Source of the DNA: Halioglobus japonicus
Lineage (GTDB): Bacteria > Pseudomonadota > Gammaproteobacteria > Pseudomonadales > Halieaceae
Length of the DNA: 64,000 nt
Assembly: GCF_001983995.1 (NCBI RefSeq)
Contig: NZ_CP019450.1
Coordinates: forward strand, 1,426,001 to 1,490,000
Direction of reading: 5' to 3'
Shown: positions 19,777-28,408 of the stretch, in pieces
Layout of the letters: each line of letters begins with the position of its first letter
Position numbering within the stretch: the stretch's first letter is position 1
The notes under the pieces: generated by a model
The model's input: the letters and a program-made list of their open reading frames with translations, nothing else
Database searches by the model: none
What the model was told of the DNA's origin: nothing
Program-made: the position numbers and the translations under genes

Positions 19777-20513
19777 GCTTTGAGAGCAACCAGAGAAGCG
19801 AAGTTAAAACACTGGAACCACACATCGCATGAGCTGAAGCCTGCGTCAGCGATACGTTGCTTGTGCCGCGCCAGGGTCTCAGGCAGCAGTACATTCTCCA
19901 GCGCCGCCCGTTTGCCGGCGATCTCCATATCGCTGTAACCATTGGCGCGTTTGAACTCGTGATGCAGCTCGATATTCAGTTCATCCAGATGCGGGTCTTC
20001 AAACGTAACTTTCTCCGACAGTACCATGACGCCGCCGGGGCGCAGGCCCTCGAAAATGCGCGCGATAACGGCGTCGCGCTCGGCCACGGGAATAAACTGT
20101 AAGGTGAAGTTCAGTACCACCACGGAGGCTTCCTCAATGGCAATGTCCTGCAGCTTCGCGCACACCAGATCAACCGGCGTGTCGTGAGTGTCCGTATCGA
20201 CAATGCTGCGGCAGCGCTCGAGCATGGCGGCGGAGTTGTCCACCCCGACGAGACGGCAGTCGGCAACCTGCAGGTTCTGGCGCATGGCGAGTGTGGAAGC
20301 GCCCAGTGAGCAGCCCAGATCGTAGAGCCGTGAGCCCTCTGCGGCGTAACGTTGGGCGAGCAGGCCCGTCATGGCCACGATGGTGGTGTAGCCCGGGACA
20401 GAGCGTTTGATCATGTCCGGGAAGACCTTGGCGACATTGTCGTCAAAGCGGAACAGACCTGCCTCCTTGAGCGGGTCTGCTGCGGCGTAAATGTTGTCCC
20501 TGGTGTCGGTCAC
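19773..20513 (-). CDS. cmoA: carboxy-S-adenosyl-L-methionine synthase
   Basis: 246 residues. Converts SAM and prephenate into carboxy-SAM. Diagnostic segments: VFPDMIKRSVPGYTTI, LYDLGCSLGASTLAMRQN and NFTLQFIPVAERD. First gene of a two-gene cmoA-cmoB operon. The 151-base gap on its upstream side, before the divergent hydrolase gene, presumably holds both promoters, but I cannot assign elements. Confidence 0.96.
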   Translation of the reverse strand: MTDTRDNIYAAADPLKEAGLFRFDDNVAKVFPDMIKRSVPGYTTIVAMTGLLAQRYAAEGSRLYDLGCSLGASTLAMRQNLQVADCRLVGVDNSAAMLERCRSIVDTDTHDTPVDLVCAKLQDIAIEEASVVVLNFTLQFIPVAERDAVIARIFEGLRPGGVMVLSEKVTFEDPHLDELNIELHHEFKRANGYSDMEIAGKRAALENVLLPETLARHKQRIADAGFSSCDVWFQCFNFASLVALKA

Positions 20514-20664
20514 GGTGCTCCTGCGCGGCCCCTGGGGGCCCGTTTGAAAGGCCGCGATTCTAGCATAGTTATTTAAACCGGTGCGGGTGGCATGGCCTGT
20601 CCCCGCGAACCTTAAGAAGCCACAATTGCATCAATAAAAAACAATAGCTCGCAGGACCTTACGC

Positions 20665-21489
20665 ATGCCCTTGAACGCACTCCAAGACCCGGTCGATCTC
20701 TCCCCACCCAAGCTCCGTCACACCGTCAGTGAATTGGGGCGGGTATTTCTGGAGGCCAGCACCAGTTTGTGCATGGCGCCGCTCATGCGTTCGTTGCCCA
20801 AAGGCGATGGCCATACGGTCATGACAATTCCCGGTTTTATGGGGGCGGACGGTTCGACAGCTATGTTGCGGCGCTTTCTAAAAGGCCGTGGCTACCGCGC
20901 GGTGTCATGGGGCCTGGGGCGAAATGCCTCTGAGGCCAGTGCCGATACGCTCGAGGAGTTCATGGAACACCGTGCTGTCACTGAAGCGGAAATTGCCCGC
21001 CGTATTGGTCGCGAGTGTCGGGCCAGCGGCCGCAAGTTAACGCTCGTGGGATGGAGCCTGGGCGGCTTGTATGCCGTGGCGCTGGCCCACCGTTATCCGC
21101 AGTGGATACGTCAGGTGATTACGCTGGGCACGCCCTATGGTGACCCGCGCGGAACCGCTATTTACAAGATCATGAGCCGCCTCAATGGCACCGAGGGCCA
21201 TGTTGCCGAGGAATCACTCAGGGCCTGGGTCGACTCTACCTATTGCGGCGAACTGGAAGTGCCGGTGCTGGCGCTGTTTAGCGAAACGGATGGCGTTGTC
21301 GGCACAGGCATTGCGCGCTGCGAGGCGGATCCCCGCTTCGTGACCAATCTGGCGGTGGCCGCAAGTCACGTCGGTTTTCCCTTTAATCCGGTGGTGTTTG
21401 CCGTGATTGCCAATCACATGGTGATCAAGGATCGCCGCTGGCGATCCTGTGGCGACGCGCGCTGGGCGCCGCTGGTGCGCGCTGTTTAG
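20665..21489 (+). CDS. alpha/beta-hydrolase, triacylglycerol-lipase-like
   Basis: 274 residues, no signal peptide evident. The nucleophile elbow is GWSLGG in KLTLVGWSLGGLYAVALAHRYP. The acid residue is probably in LALFSETDGVVG and the histidine in AASHVGFPFNP. The PGFMGADGSTAMLRRFLKGRGYRAVSWGLGRN opening resembles lipases and PGAP1-like esterases. Substrate unknown. Monocistronic by position; a GC hairpin (21550-21569) follows. Confidence 0.8.
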   Translation: MPLNALQDPVDLSPPKLRHTVSELGRVFLEASTSLCMAPLMRSLPKGDGHTVMTIPGFMGADGSTAMLRRFLKGRGYRAVSWGLGRNASEASADTLEEFMEHRAVTEAEIARRIGRECRASGRKLTLVGWSLGGLYAVALAHRYPQWIRQVITLGTPYGDPRGTAIYKIMSRLNGTEGHVAEESLRAWVDSTYCGELEVPVLALFSETDGVVGTGIARCEADPRFVTNLAVAASHVGFPFNPVVFAVIANHMVIKDRRWRSCGDARWAPLVRAV

Positions 21490-21549
21490 TCAGTATTGGA
21501 CGGGGCAGTAGTTGTAATGTTGACAGCGCTTACTGGAGGGCGCTTTGAG

Positions 21550-21569
21550 GCGCGGCAGGGCTGCCGCGC
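21550..21569 (+). terminator. possible hairpin terminator
   Basis: Perfect 9-bp stem GCGCGGCAG / CTGCCGCGC with a 2-base loop, about 60 bases past the hydrolase stop. It is followed only by GTTTCG, so the T tract is poor. It may serve either the hydrolase or the small minus-strand gene. Confidence 0.4.
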
Positions 21570-21590
21570 GTTTCGTGAGTGATTCGCCGC

Positions 21591-21776
21591 CTAGTTGGCG
21601 CTGCGGATCAGGTGTGACTCTTCGAGGTTAAGCTGGCCGTGGGCGCGAGCGCGGGGAGTAAACCCGGCGAACTGGGTTGTATGTTCATCGCGCTTGAACG
21701 CCTGGCGCGGACGGGCAAATTTAATCGCCGCCATAAATTCCACCAGGCTCACTTTGCCGTCATCAATTCTTTTCAT
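21591..21776 (-). CDS. small conserved-looking hypothetical protein
   Basis: 61 residues beginning MKRIDDGKVSLVEFMAAIKFARPRQAF, hydrophilic, with no membrane segment and no cysteine. A GAGTG sequence lies just before ATG 21776. The peptide has natural composition (HTTQFAGFTPRARAHGQLNLEESHLIRSAN) and the region is otherwise empty on both strands, which favours a real gene. No known family. It has its own promoter space opposite pepD. Confidence 0.5.
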   Translation of the reverse strand: MKRIDDGKVSLVEFMAAIKFARPRQAFKRDEHTTQFAGFTPRARAHGQLNLEESHLIRSAN

Positions 21777-21934
21777 TGTTCACTCTTAAATCGAAAGCTG
21801 TTCTATGGCTTTTCTACGACTCCAGTGTATGCCAGCGGTTCCCCTGCAGTGGCGTAAAAATTACCGGGAAATTGTGTGAAAAAAGCCCGGCAGGGCTATA
21901 ATCTCCGGCCCTGACAAATCGCCAGATTGGATCC

Positions 21935-23374
21935 ATGAAACCAGAAAATTACCCTGCCGAACCCGCGCATGTGTGGGAGCATTTTTATCAGTTCACCCAG
22001 ACTCCCCGTCCCTCCAAGAAAGAACAGGCTGTACGGCAGTATGTGCTTGATCAGGCAGAGCAGGGTGGCCACAGCTGGAAGATGGATGCCGAAGGCAATG
22101 TAGTGGTGTCCGTAGCCGCCAGCCCGGGCCGTGAAGATCGGCCCACAGTCATTATTCAGAACCACCTGGATATGGTCACAGTGAAGACTTCCGACAAGGC
22201 GCACGATTTTGACACTGACCCTCTCACGCTGCAGGTAGAGGAAGGTTGGTTGAGTGCGGATCGCACCACGCTCGGTGCGGACAATGGCCTGGGGGCCGCG
22301 GCGGCGCTGGCGGTCATGACCGATCCGTCGGTGGAGCATCCACCCCTGGAGCTGCTGTTTACCGTGGATGAAGAGACCGGTCTGGGCGGCGCACTGAACC
22401 TGGATGCCTCGCTGCTAAGCGGTACCGTGATGCTGAATCTGGATACGGAAGACTGGAACGAACTCTACATTGGCTGTGCCGGTGGTGGCGGTTGGCAGTT
22501 TGCGCGCAGCTTCTCGAACGATGCCGTCGCCAATGGCGAGGGCTGGGCCCTCACATTGCGCGGCCTGGCCGGTGGCCACTCTGGCGTGCAGATTCACGAG
22601 CAGTTGGGCAATGCCATTAAACTCGCCGCGGAGTATCTGCGCGAAGTGCCCGGCTTGCGTCTGGCGATGATTGATATTGGCGTGGCCCACAATGTGATTC
22701 CGCGCGAAGGCAATATCAGCTTTGTCTGCCCGCCCGGGCAGGAAGCATTGCTGCAAGAGCGCCTGCAAACCTGTGTGGCGCGCTGGAACAGCTATTTGCC
22801 GGCGGTTGATCATGGCATTGAGGCGACGCTGGCGCCGGCTGCCATCGACAGTGCCCTGGATGAGGTGGACACCTTGCAGCTGCTTGACCTGGTCAGCGCC
22901 TGGCCTCACGGCGCGCAGTCCTACAGCCTGGCTCAGCCCGCGGACCTGGTCGATCTCAGTATCAATCTGGCCATTCTGCGCCTGGGTGACGGTGAGCTCT
23001 TCCTGGAATCGAGTTACCGGTTCTTTAACGAAGAGCAGTCCGTGCCCTTGCAGCAAGCGGTGCTGGCACTGGCTCGCGCCTTTGATCTGGAGGTCACTCC
23101 CGATGTCGGTTATCCCGGCTGGCAACCAGATTTCGAATCACCTCTGCTGGTTCAGGGTATTGCCCTGCATGAGAAGCTGTTTGATGTCACACCTGAAGTG
23201 AAAGCGATACACGCCGGGCTGGAGTGCGGTATTCTTAAGGGCAAGAAACCCGATGTCGACATTCTGTCCTTCGGCCCCACCATTCGTGGTGCCCACTCGC
23301 CCAGCGAGCGTCTCGACATTGCTACCGTGACGCCTTTCTGGCAGTACCTGAAAGCCCTGCTGGCTGATATTTGA
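21935..23374 (+). CDS. pepD: aminoacyl-histidine dipeptidase (Xaa-His dipeptidase, M20 family)
   Basis: 479 residues, the family length. Cytosolic zinc peptidase that splits dipeptides such as carnosine. Metal ligands and catalytic acids sit in IIQNHLDMV, TLGADNGLGAAAAL and FTVDEETGLGGA, with GLAGGHSG in the lid domain and AIHAGLECG near the C-terminus. Starts at ATG 21935 with ATCC spacing and no strong Shine-Dalgarno. The aminotransferase gene follows after 16 bases. Confidence 0.93.
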   Translation: MKPENYPAEPAHVWEHFYQFTQTPRPSKKEQAVRQYVLDQAEQGGHSWKMDAEGNVVVSVAASPGREDRPTVIIQNHLDMVTVKTSDKAHDFDTDPLTLQVEEGWLSADRTTLGADNGLGAAAALAVMTDPSVEHPPLELLFTVDEETGLGGALNLDASLLSGTVMLNLDTEDWNELYIGCAGGGGWQFARSFSNDAVANGEGWALTLRGLAGGHSGVQIHEQLGNAIKLAAEYLREVPGLRLAMIDIGVAHNVIPREGNISFVCPPGQEALLQERLQTCVARWNSYLPAVDHGIEATLAPAAIDSALDEVDTLQLLDLVSAWPHGAQSYSLAQPADLVDLSINLAILRLGDGELFLESSYRFFNEEQSVPLQQAVLALARAFDLEVTPDVGYPGWQPDFESPLLVQGIALHEKLFDVTPEVKAIHAGLECGILKGKKPDVDILSFGPTIRGAHSPSERLDIATVTPFWQYLKALLADI

Positions 23375-23390
23375 ATGAAAGGAACCAACC

Positions 23391-24578
23391 ATGCTGGATA
23401 AACTGGAACGTCTTCCACCCGATCCCATTCTCGGCCTCGCCGCTGCGGCCCGAGAGGACAGTCATCCCAATAAAGTGGATCTGACTGTTGGGGTCTACAA
23501 GGATGAGCACGGATTGTGTCCGGTCTTTGAAGCCGTGACCAAGGCCCAGGAGCTGCTCGCCCAGGAGGAAGTGACCAAGGCGTATATGCCGCCTGCCGGC
23601 AGTGAAGATTTCAATGCGGGTATGCAGCGTTTGCTATTGGGTGCAGGGCATCCAGCCCTGGCCGGTGGTCGGGTCTCCAGTGTCCAGGCCCCTGGTGGTT
23701 GTGGTGCGCTGCGCATCGGCGCTGAACTGGTGTATGCCGCCAACCAGGGTGCCAAGGTATGGGTGAGCGACCCCACCTGGCCGGTGCACATCCCGCTGCT
23801 CGGTAGTGTGGGGTTGGAGTTTGCGAACTACCGTTACTACGATCCCGCCACCCACGGTGTGAATTTCGACGCGATGGTTGAAGACTTGCAACAGGCAGCG
23901 GCGGGCGATGTGGTATTGCTGCATGGCTGTTGTCACAACCCCTGTGGCGCCGACCTTACGCTGGAGCAGTGGGGCGTCATTGCCGACATGGTCGAAGCGC
24001 AGGGCTTCCTGCCTTATGTAGACATAGCCTATCAGGGGCTGGGCGATGGCCTCGACCAGGATGCCGCCGGCCTGCGCCTTTTGGCGGAGCGTGTGCCCGA
24101 GATGATTGTGGCCGCGTCCTGCTCCAAAAACATGGGGCTGTATCGTGAGCGCACCGGAGCCACGATCTTTATCGCCAAAACACCGGAAAGCGCCGAGGCC
24201 CTGGTCAGCCAGGCACTGGTGGCGGCGCGGCGCGTCTATTCCATGCCGCCTTCGCATGGCGCCCTTATTGCCGGACGTATTCTCGTTGACCAGGAGCTCG
24301 ACGCCTTGTGGCGCAGCGAACTGGTCGCCATGTGCGGCCGGATCAACGATCTGCGTAAAGCCATTCGCGACAAGCTGGAAGCGGCGACCCAGCGCGATTT
24401 CGCCTTCATTGAAAACGAGAAAGGCATGTTCTCCTTCCTGGGACTCAGCGCAGAGCAGGCCATTCGCCTGCGCGAGGAGCACTCGGTTTACATGCTCAAT
24501 TCCTCGCGTATCAATATTGCGGGCGTTAACGCGAAGAACATCGACCACTTCGCCAGTGCTGTCGCGGCGGTGCTATAA
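23391..24578 (+). CDS. aromatic/aspartate aminotransferase (class I, AspC/TyrB-like)
   Basis: 395 residues. PLP enzyme moving an amino group from aspartate or aromatic amino acids to 2-oxoglutarate. The family opening ILGLAAAAREDSHPNKVDLTVGVYKDE, the cofactor lysine in SCSKNMGLYRERTG, LHGCCHNPCGADLT and the closing SSRINIAGVN are all present. AspC and TyrB cannot be told apart by eye. A terminator follows. It lies directly after pepD and may share its transcript. Confidence 0.92.
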   Translation: MLDKLERLPPDPILGLAAAAREDSHPNKVDLTVGVYKDEHGLCPVFEAVTKAQELLAQEEVTKAYMPPAGSEDFNAGMQRLLLGAGHPALAGGRVSSVQAPGGCGALRIGAELVYAANQGAKVWVSDPTWPVHIPLLGSVGLEFANYRYYDPATHGVNFDAMVEDLQQAAAGDVVLLHGCCHNPCGADLTLEQWGVIADMVEAQGFLPYVDIAYQGLGDGLDQDAAGLRLLAERVPEMIVAASCSKNMGLYRERTGATIFIAKTPESAEALVSQALVAARRVYSMPPSHGALIAGRILVDQELDALWRSELVAMCGRINDLRKAIRDKLEAATQRDFAFIENEKGMFSFLGLSAEQAIRLREEHSVYMLNSSRINIAGVNAKNIDHFASAVAAVL

Positions 24579-24588
24579 AGCGCTCATC

Positions 24589-24612
24589 CAGCCCCGTTCG
24601 CGCGGGGCTGTT
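24589..24612 (+). terminator. intrinsic terminator after the aminotransferase
   Basis: 8-bp stem CAGCCCCG / CGGGGCTG with loop TTCGCG, then a short T run, 10 bases past the stop. The CadD-like gene starts just beyond it, so it may be partial. Confidence 0.7.
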
Positions 24613-24623
24613 TAGTCCTGCCT

Positions 24624-25229
24624 GTGATCTCCGTCAACGAGCTTAGCCTGATCGGTCTGGCGGCGAGTAGCTTTGTGGCCACCAACACCGACAACCTGCT
24701 GCTTCTCGTGCTGTTGCAGGGGGCCTACCCTGCACAGCGCAAACGTATTGTGCTCGCGTACCTCGCCGCGGTGATACTTGTGATTCTGGTGTCGCTGTTG
24801 GGCCTGGCCATTGGCCGTGTGCTCGATGCGGGGTTGGTTGGCTACTTTGGGCTGGTGCCGATTGCGCTGGGCCTGCGCATGCTCTACCTGGCTCGCAAGG
24901 ACGCAGCGAATGGTGTGACCAATAGCCTCCCGACAACCACCGCCGGCCCCGTGCTGGCGACCCTGACGCTGATGCTGGCCAACAGCAGCGATAGCTTACT
25001 GGTGCTGATACCATTACTTGCCGATACCAGTATCGCCGGTGAACTGGTGCTTATCGTGTCTTACCTGGCGTGTGGCATTCTTTGGGCGGGGCTGGCTCTC
25101 AAAATTGGCACCCAGCGCGCGTTGGCGGAAGTGGTGGATAGGTGGGGGGTGAAAATTGTGCCCTGGATTGTGATCGGGGTCGGTGTTTATATCCTGTTGG
25201 ATACGGCCAACGACACCCTGGTGCGCTAA
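24624..25229 (+). CDS. CadD-like cadmium resistance / LysE-superfamily transporter
   Basis: 201 residues from GTG 24624. Five or six hydrophobic helices and the conserved helix-1 run FVATNTDNLLLLVLL, with a matched second-half motif MLANSSDSLLVLIPLL. This is the CadD/TerC-like inner-membrane family with paired Asp residues in the bilayer. Members export cadmium or small cations or amino acids; substrate is unproven here. Convergent with the serine hydrolase. Confidence 0.8.
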   Translation: MISVNELSLIGLAASSFVATNTDNLLLLVLLQGAYPAQRKRIVLAYLAAVILVILVSLLGLAIGRVLDAGLVGYFGLVPIALGLRMLYLARKDAANGVTNSLPTTTAGPVLATLTLMLANSSDSLLVLIPLLADTSIAGELVLIVSYLACGILWAGLALKIGTQRALAEVVDRWGVKIVPWIVIGVGVYILLDTANDTLVR

Positions 25230-25234
25230 CGCTG

Positions 25235-26431
25235 CTATTCGGCAGCGTTTTCTGAATCAATCGCGGCCTGCACCGCGAGATAGAACGCGTCCCGCTGCTG
25301 GCCCACGGTCGGGTGGTGCGATGCCCGTGGCCAGTTACTGTTCGACGCCACTACCAGCTTACGCTGCGGGTCGATAAAAATACCCTGGCCAAAAATACCC
25401 TGGGCGGCGTAGCTGCCGTCGCTGTAGGTCCACCACTGGTAGCCATAGCCCTTGCTTGAGTAGTAGGTGTCGACTGAGGTGACGGTGGCCTTCTCGATCC
25501 AGCCTTCAGGCAGCACAGCGTTGCCATTCACTTTGCCGCCGTCGAGCATGAACATACCAAAGCGGGCATAGTCGCGAGTCGCTGCTTGTATGCAACAGCC
25601 GCTGATCTCGTGGCCGGTAAGCCCGAGCAGCCAGGTCGCGTCCTGTTGCATGCCATAGGGTCGCCAGATTTTCTCCGATAGATAATCCGACAGGGTTTTG
25701 CCCGTAGCGGAGCTCACGAGTACACCGATCAGGTTGGTTTCTCCCGTCTTGTACACCCACTTGCTGCCTGCGGGCGCTTCCCGTGACAGGTTGCGCATGT
25801 AACTGACAGTGGCGTCCACGCCAGGCGCCGGCTCGTGATTATTGAACCGGGCCACATCGCTGTCGGGGTCTTCGTAGTCTTCGTTCCATTGCACACCGGA
25901 GGTCATGGTTAGCAGTTGCTCGATGGAGACGTCGTCGTATACCGAGCCGCGCAGGTCCGGGATGTAATCAGACACCATGTCGTCGATACTCTTGATATGA
26001 CCGTCGGCAATCGCCGCGCCTACCAGCGTAGAAGTAAAGGACTTGGCCACCGAGAAGCTGGTCCAGCGACCCTCGGCCGTGAAGTCCAGCCCGTATTTTT
26101 CAAAGCGCACCTGGCCGTCATGAATAATGACAATGGCTGCGCTGCGCTGGTCCTGCATGTACTGATCGATGTCTACATCCAGCGCCAGCGGGCGTCCTTG
26201 CGGCAGTGGTTTGACGTCGTCACCGGCTGCAATGACATTGGCGCCGGCCAGAAAGGGAAACCAGTCCATGGTGCGGAACGCCCCGTCGCGCTGCTCAATG
26301 CTCCAGAACAACACGTCCCGGTCGGTGGGCAGGTGCGTGACGAGATGGCGTACGTGTTTGTCTGTGTTAAACAGCGCAACTGTTACCGCGATCACGAGTG
26401 CAACAACGATTCCTACAAGCCACTTCAGCAT
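25235..26431 (-). CDS. membrane-anchored serine hydrolase (beta-lactamase/NylB-like family)
   Basis: 398 residues. One N-terminal membrane helix (about 3-20) should anchor the enzyme in the periplasm. The serine-lactamase fold shows S127-x-x-K130 in FSVAKSFTST and a YxN-like KTGETN loop, with GYGYQWWTY later. Family members hydrolyse amides or esters, including 6-aminohexanoate dimers and lactams; the substrate here is not predictable. It follows uup on the same strand after 14 bases and may be co-transcribed. Confidence 0.82.
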   Translation of the reverse strand: MLKWLVGIVVALVIAVTVALFNTDKHVRHLVTHLPTDRDVLFWSIEQRDGAFRTMDWFPFLAGANVIAAGDDVKPLPQGRPLALDVDIDQYMQDQRSAAIVIIHDGQVRFEKYGLDFTAEGRWTSFSVAKSFTSTLVGAAIADGHIKSIDDMVSDYIPDLRGSVYDDVSIEQLLTMTSGVQWNEDYEDPDSDVARFNNHEPAPGVDATVSYMRNLSREAPAGSKWVYKTGETNLIGVLVSSATGKTLSDYLSEKIWRPYGMQQDATWLLGLTGHEISGCCIQAATRDYARFGMFMLDGGKVNGNAVLPEGWIEKATVTSVDTYYSSKGYGYQWWTYSDGSYAAQGIFGQGIFIDPQRKLVVASNSNWPRASHHPTVGQQRDAFYLAVQAAIDSENAAE

Positions 26432-26445
26432 ATGTGTTTAGCTCC

Positions 26446-28323
26446 TCAGTCTTCCAGTTCGGCCCAGCGCTCCATGGCCTGGTCTAATTGTTCTTGTACT
26501 TCGGTCATTGCGTCGAGCACTTTCTGCACCTCGACATGGTCTTGCTGATAAAAGTCCGCCGCTGAGGTCTGCGCCTCGAGCGTCGCCTGGCGGGTCTCCA
26601 GTTCATCGATCAGGGCGGGCAGGGCGTCCAGCTCGCGTTGCTCCTTGTAGGAAAGCTTACGCTTCGCTGCGGCCGGTGTCTCAGGTTCAGCCGCGGGCTT
26701 AGCCGCTGGCGCGGCGGGTTTTTCTTTTGCCTGGCCGAGCTCCAAAAGCTTGCCGCCGCGGGCTTCCCAGTCGCTGTAGCCGCCGGCCTGTTCGTTGACG
26801 ACGCCATCGCCTTCCAGCACGAACAGGCTGGTCACGACATTGTCCATGAATTCGCGGTCGTGGCTGACCAGCAGAACAGTGCCCTCAAAACTTAACAGAA
26901 TTTCTTCCAGTAGTTCCAGGGTCTCGATGTCGAGGTCGTTGGTGGGTTCGTCGAGCACCAGCAGGTTGGCGGGTTTGCTGAACAGGCGAGCCAGCACGGC
27001 GCGGTTTTGCTCGCCCCCTGACAGCGCTTTTACTGGTGTGCGCACGCGGTCAGGTGAAAACAGGAACTCGCCCAGATAGGAAATGGCGTGTTTGCGCTTA
27101 CCATCGATTTCGATGAAATCGCGGCCGCCACACACGTTGTCGATCAGGTCCTTCTCGGGGTCGAGGTGGCCGCGCAGCTGATCCGAGTAGGCAATTTCCA
27201 GTTTGGTGCCCAGCTTGACGGTGCCGCTGTCGGGCGCGAGTTCACCCAGCAGAATTTTTACCAGCGTCGATTTACCGGCGCCGTTGGGCCCGACAATGCC
27301 GATGCGGTCGCCGCGCTGCACAACAGTGCTGAAGTCGTGCAGCAGGGTCTTGTTGTCGTAGGCCTGGCTGACATGTTGCAGCTCCGCCACGATCTTGCCG
27401 GAGCGGCTGGCATCTTCCACCGAGAAGCCGGCGCTGCCCTGGCGCTCGCGGCGCTGGGCCCTTTCATTGCGCATGGCTTTCAGGGCGCGCACGCGACCTT
27501 CGTTGCGGGTGCGGCGGGCCTTGATGCCCTGGCGGATCCAGGCTTCTTCCTGGGCCAGTTTCTTGTCGAACAGTTCGTTGGCGCGTTCCTCGGCTGCCAG
27601 CTCCTGTTCGCGGTGCTTGAGGAAACCGCGGTAATCGCCGCGCCACAGGCTCAGGTGGCCCCGGTCCAGTTCGGCGATGCAGTTCACCACATTCTGCAGG
27701 AAGCGACGATCGTGGGTGATGAGAATCAGGCAGCCGCGGTAGTTGCGCAGCTGCTCTTCCAGCCAGGCAATGGCGGGAATGTCCAGGTGGTTGGTGGGCT
27801 CATCCAGCAGCAAGATATCAGGCTCACTCACCAGTGCCTGCCCCAGCGCCACACGCCGCCGCCAGCCGCCGGAGAGCTCGCCCATGGTGGCGTCCGCGGG
27901 CAGCTGTAACTGGCTGATCGTGGTTTCGACTTTCTGCTGCAGGCTCCAGCCGTCCTTCGCCTCCAGTTCGGTTTGCACCTGAGCGAGGGCATCCATATCG
28001 CCTTCCAGCACCAGGTGGTGATAGCGGGCAATGAGTTCGCCGACTTCAGCGAGGCCTGCCGCGACCACGTCGTAGACAGTGAGGTCGTCGGCGGCGGGGA
28101 GTTCCTGGTGTAGGCGCGCCATGTTGGTGCCGGGGCGCAGCCAGCGTTCGCCGCTGTCCAGCGGTTGCTCGCCCGCCAGAACTTTCAGCAGTGTGGTTTT
28201 GCCGGCGCCGTTGCGCCCGAGCAGGCCGAGCTTGTCGCCGCTGTCGATCGACAGCTCGACGTCGTCCAGCAGAACATGGGTGCCATAGTGCAGGCTGGCA
28301 TTGGAAAGCGTGAGTAGGGGCAT
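26446..28323 (-). CDS. uup: ABC-F ATPase Uup
   Basis: 625 residues with two complete ATP-binding cassettes and no membrane segments. First: LLGRNGAGKTT, LSGGWRRRVALGQ, ILLLDEPTNHLD. Second: IVGPNGAGKST, LSGGEQNRAVLARL, LLVLDEPTNDLD. The inter-cassette linker is Arg/Lys rich and the C-terminus (about 560-625) is a coiled coil typical of Uup, a DNA- and ribosome-linked factor affecting transposon excision and translation. The C-terminal coil and length separate it from EttA. Confidence 0.92.
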   Translation of the reverse strand: MPLLTLSNASLHYGTHVLLDDVELSIDSGDKLGLLGRNGAGKTTLLKVLAGEQPLDSGERWLRPGTNMARLHQELPAADDLTVYDVVAAGLAEVGELIARYHHLVLEGDMDALAQVQTELEAKDGWSLQQKVETTISQLQLPADATMGELSGGWRRRVALGQALVSEPDILLLDEPTNHLDIPAIAWLEEQLRNYRGCLILITHDRRFLQNVVNCIAELDRGHLSLWRGDYRGFLKHREQELAAEERANELFDKKLAQEEAWIRQGIKARRTRNEGRVRALKAMRNERAQRRERQGSAGFSVEDASRSGKIVAELQHVSQAYDNKTLLHDFSTVVQRGDRIGIVGPNGAGKSTLVKILLGELAPDSGTVKLGTKLEIAYSDQLRGHLDPEKDLIDNVCGGRDFIEIDGKRKHAISYLGEFLFSPDRVRTPVKALSGGEQNRAVLARLFSKPANLLVLDEPTNDLDIETLELLEEILLSFEGTVLLVSHDREFMDNVVTSLFVLEGDGVVNEQAGGYSDWEARGGKLLELGQAKEKPAAPAAKPAAEPETPAAAKRKLSYKEQRELDALPALIDELETRQATLEAQTSAADFYQQDHVEVQKVLDAMTEVQEQLDQAMERWAELED

Positions 28324-28376
28324 GCTCGAATCCGCGTTGAGAGGACGCGAATTCTACGTTACTCGGGGGGAGAATT

Positions 28377-28398
28377 GCAGGGGGCATGTGCCCCCTGC
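28377..28398 (-). terminator. hairpin after the thiolase gene
   Basis: Perfect 9-bp stem GCAGGGGGC / GCCCCCTGC with a 4-base loop in the gap between thiolase (ends 28409) and uup (starts 28323). There is no T tract on the minus strand, so it may be only a weak or factor-dependent terminator. Confidence 0.45.
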
Positions 28399-28408
28399 GG
28401 GAAGGGTG

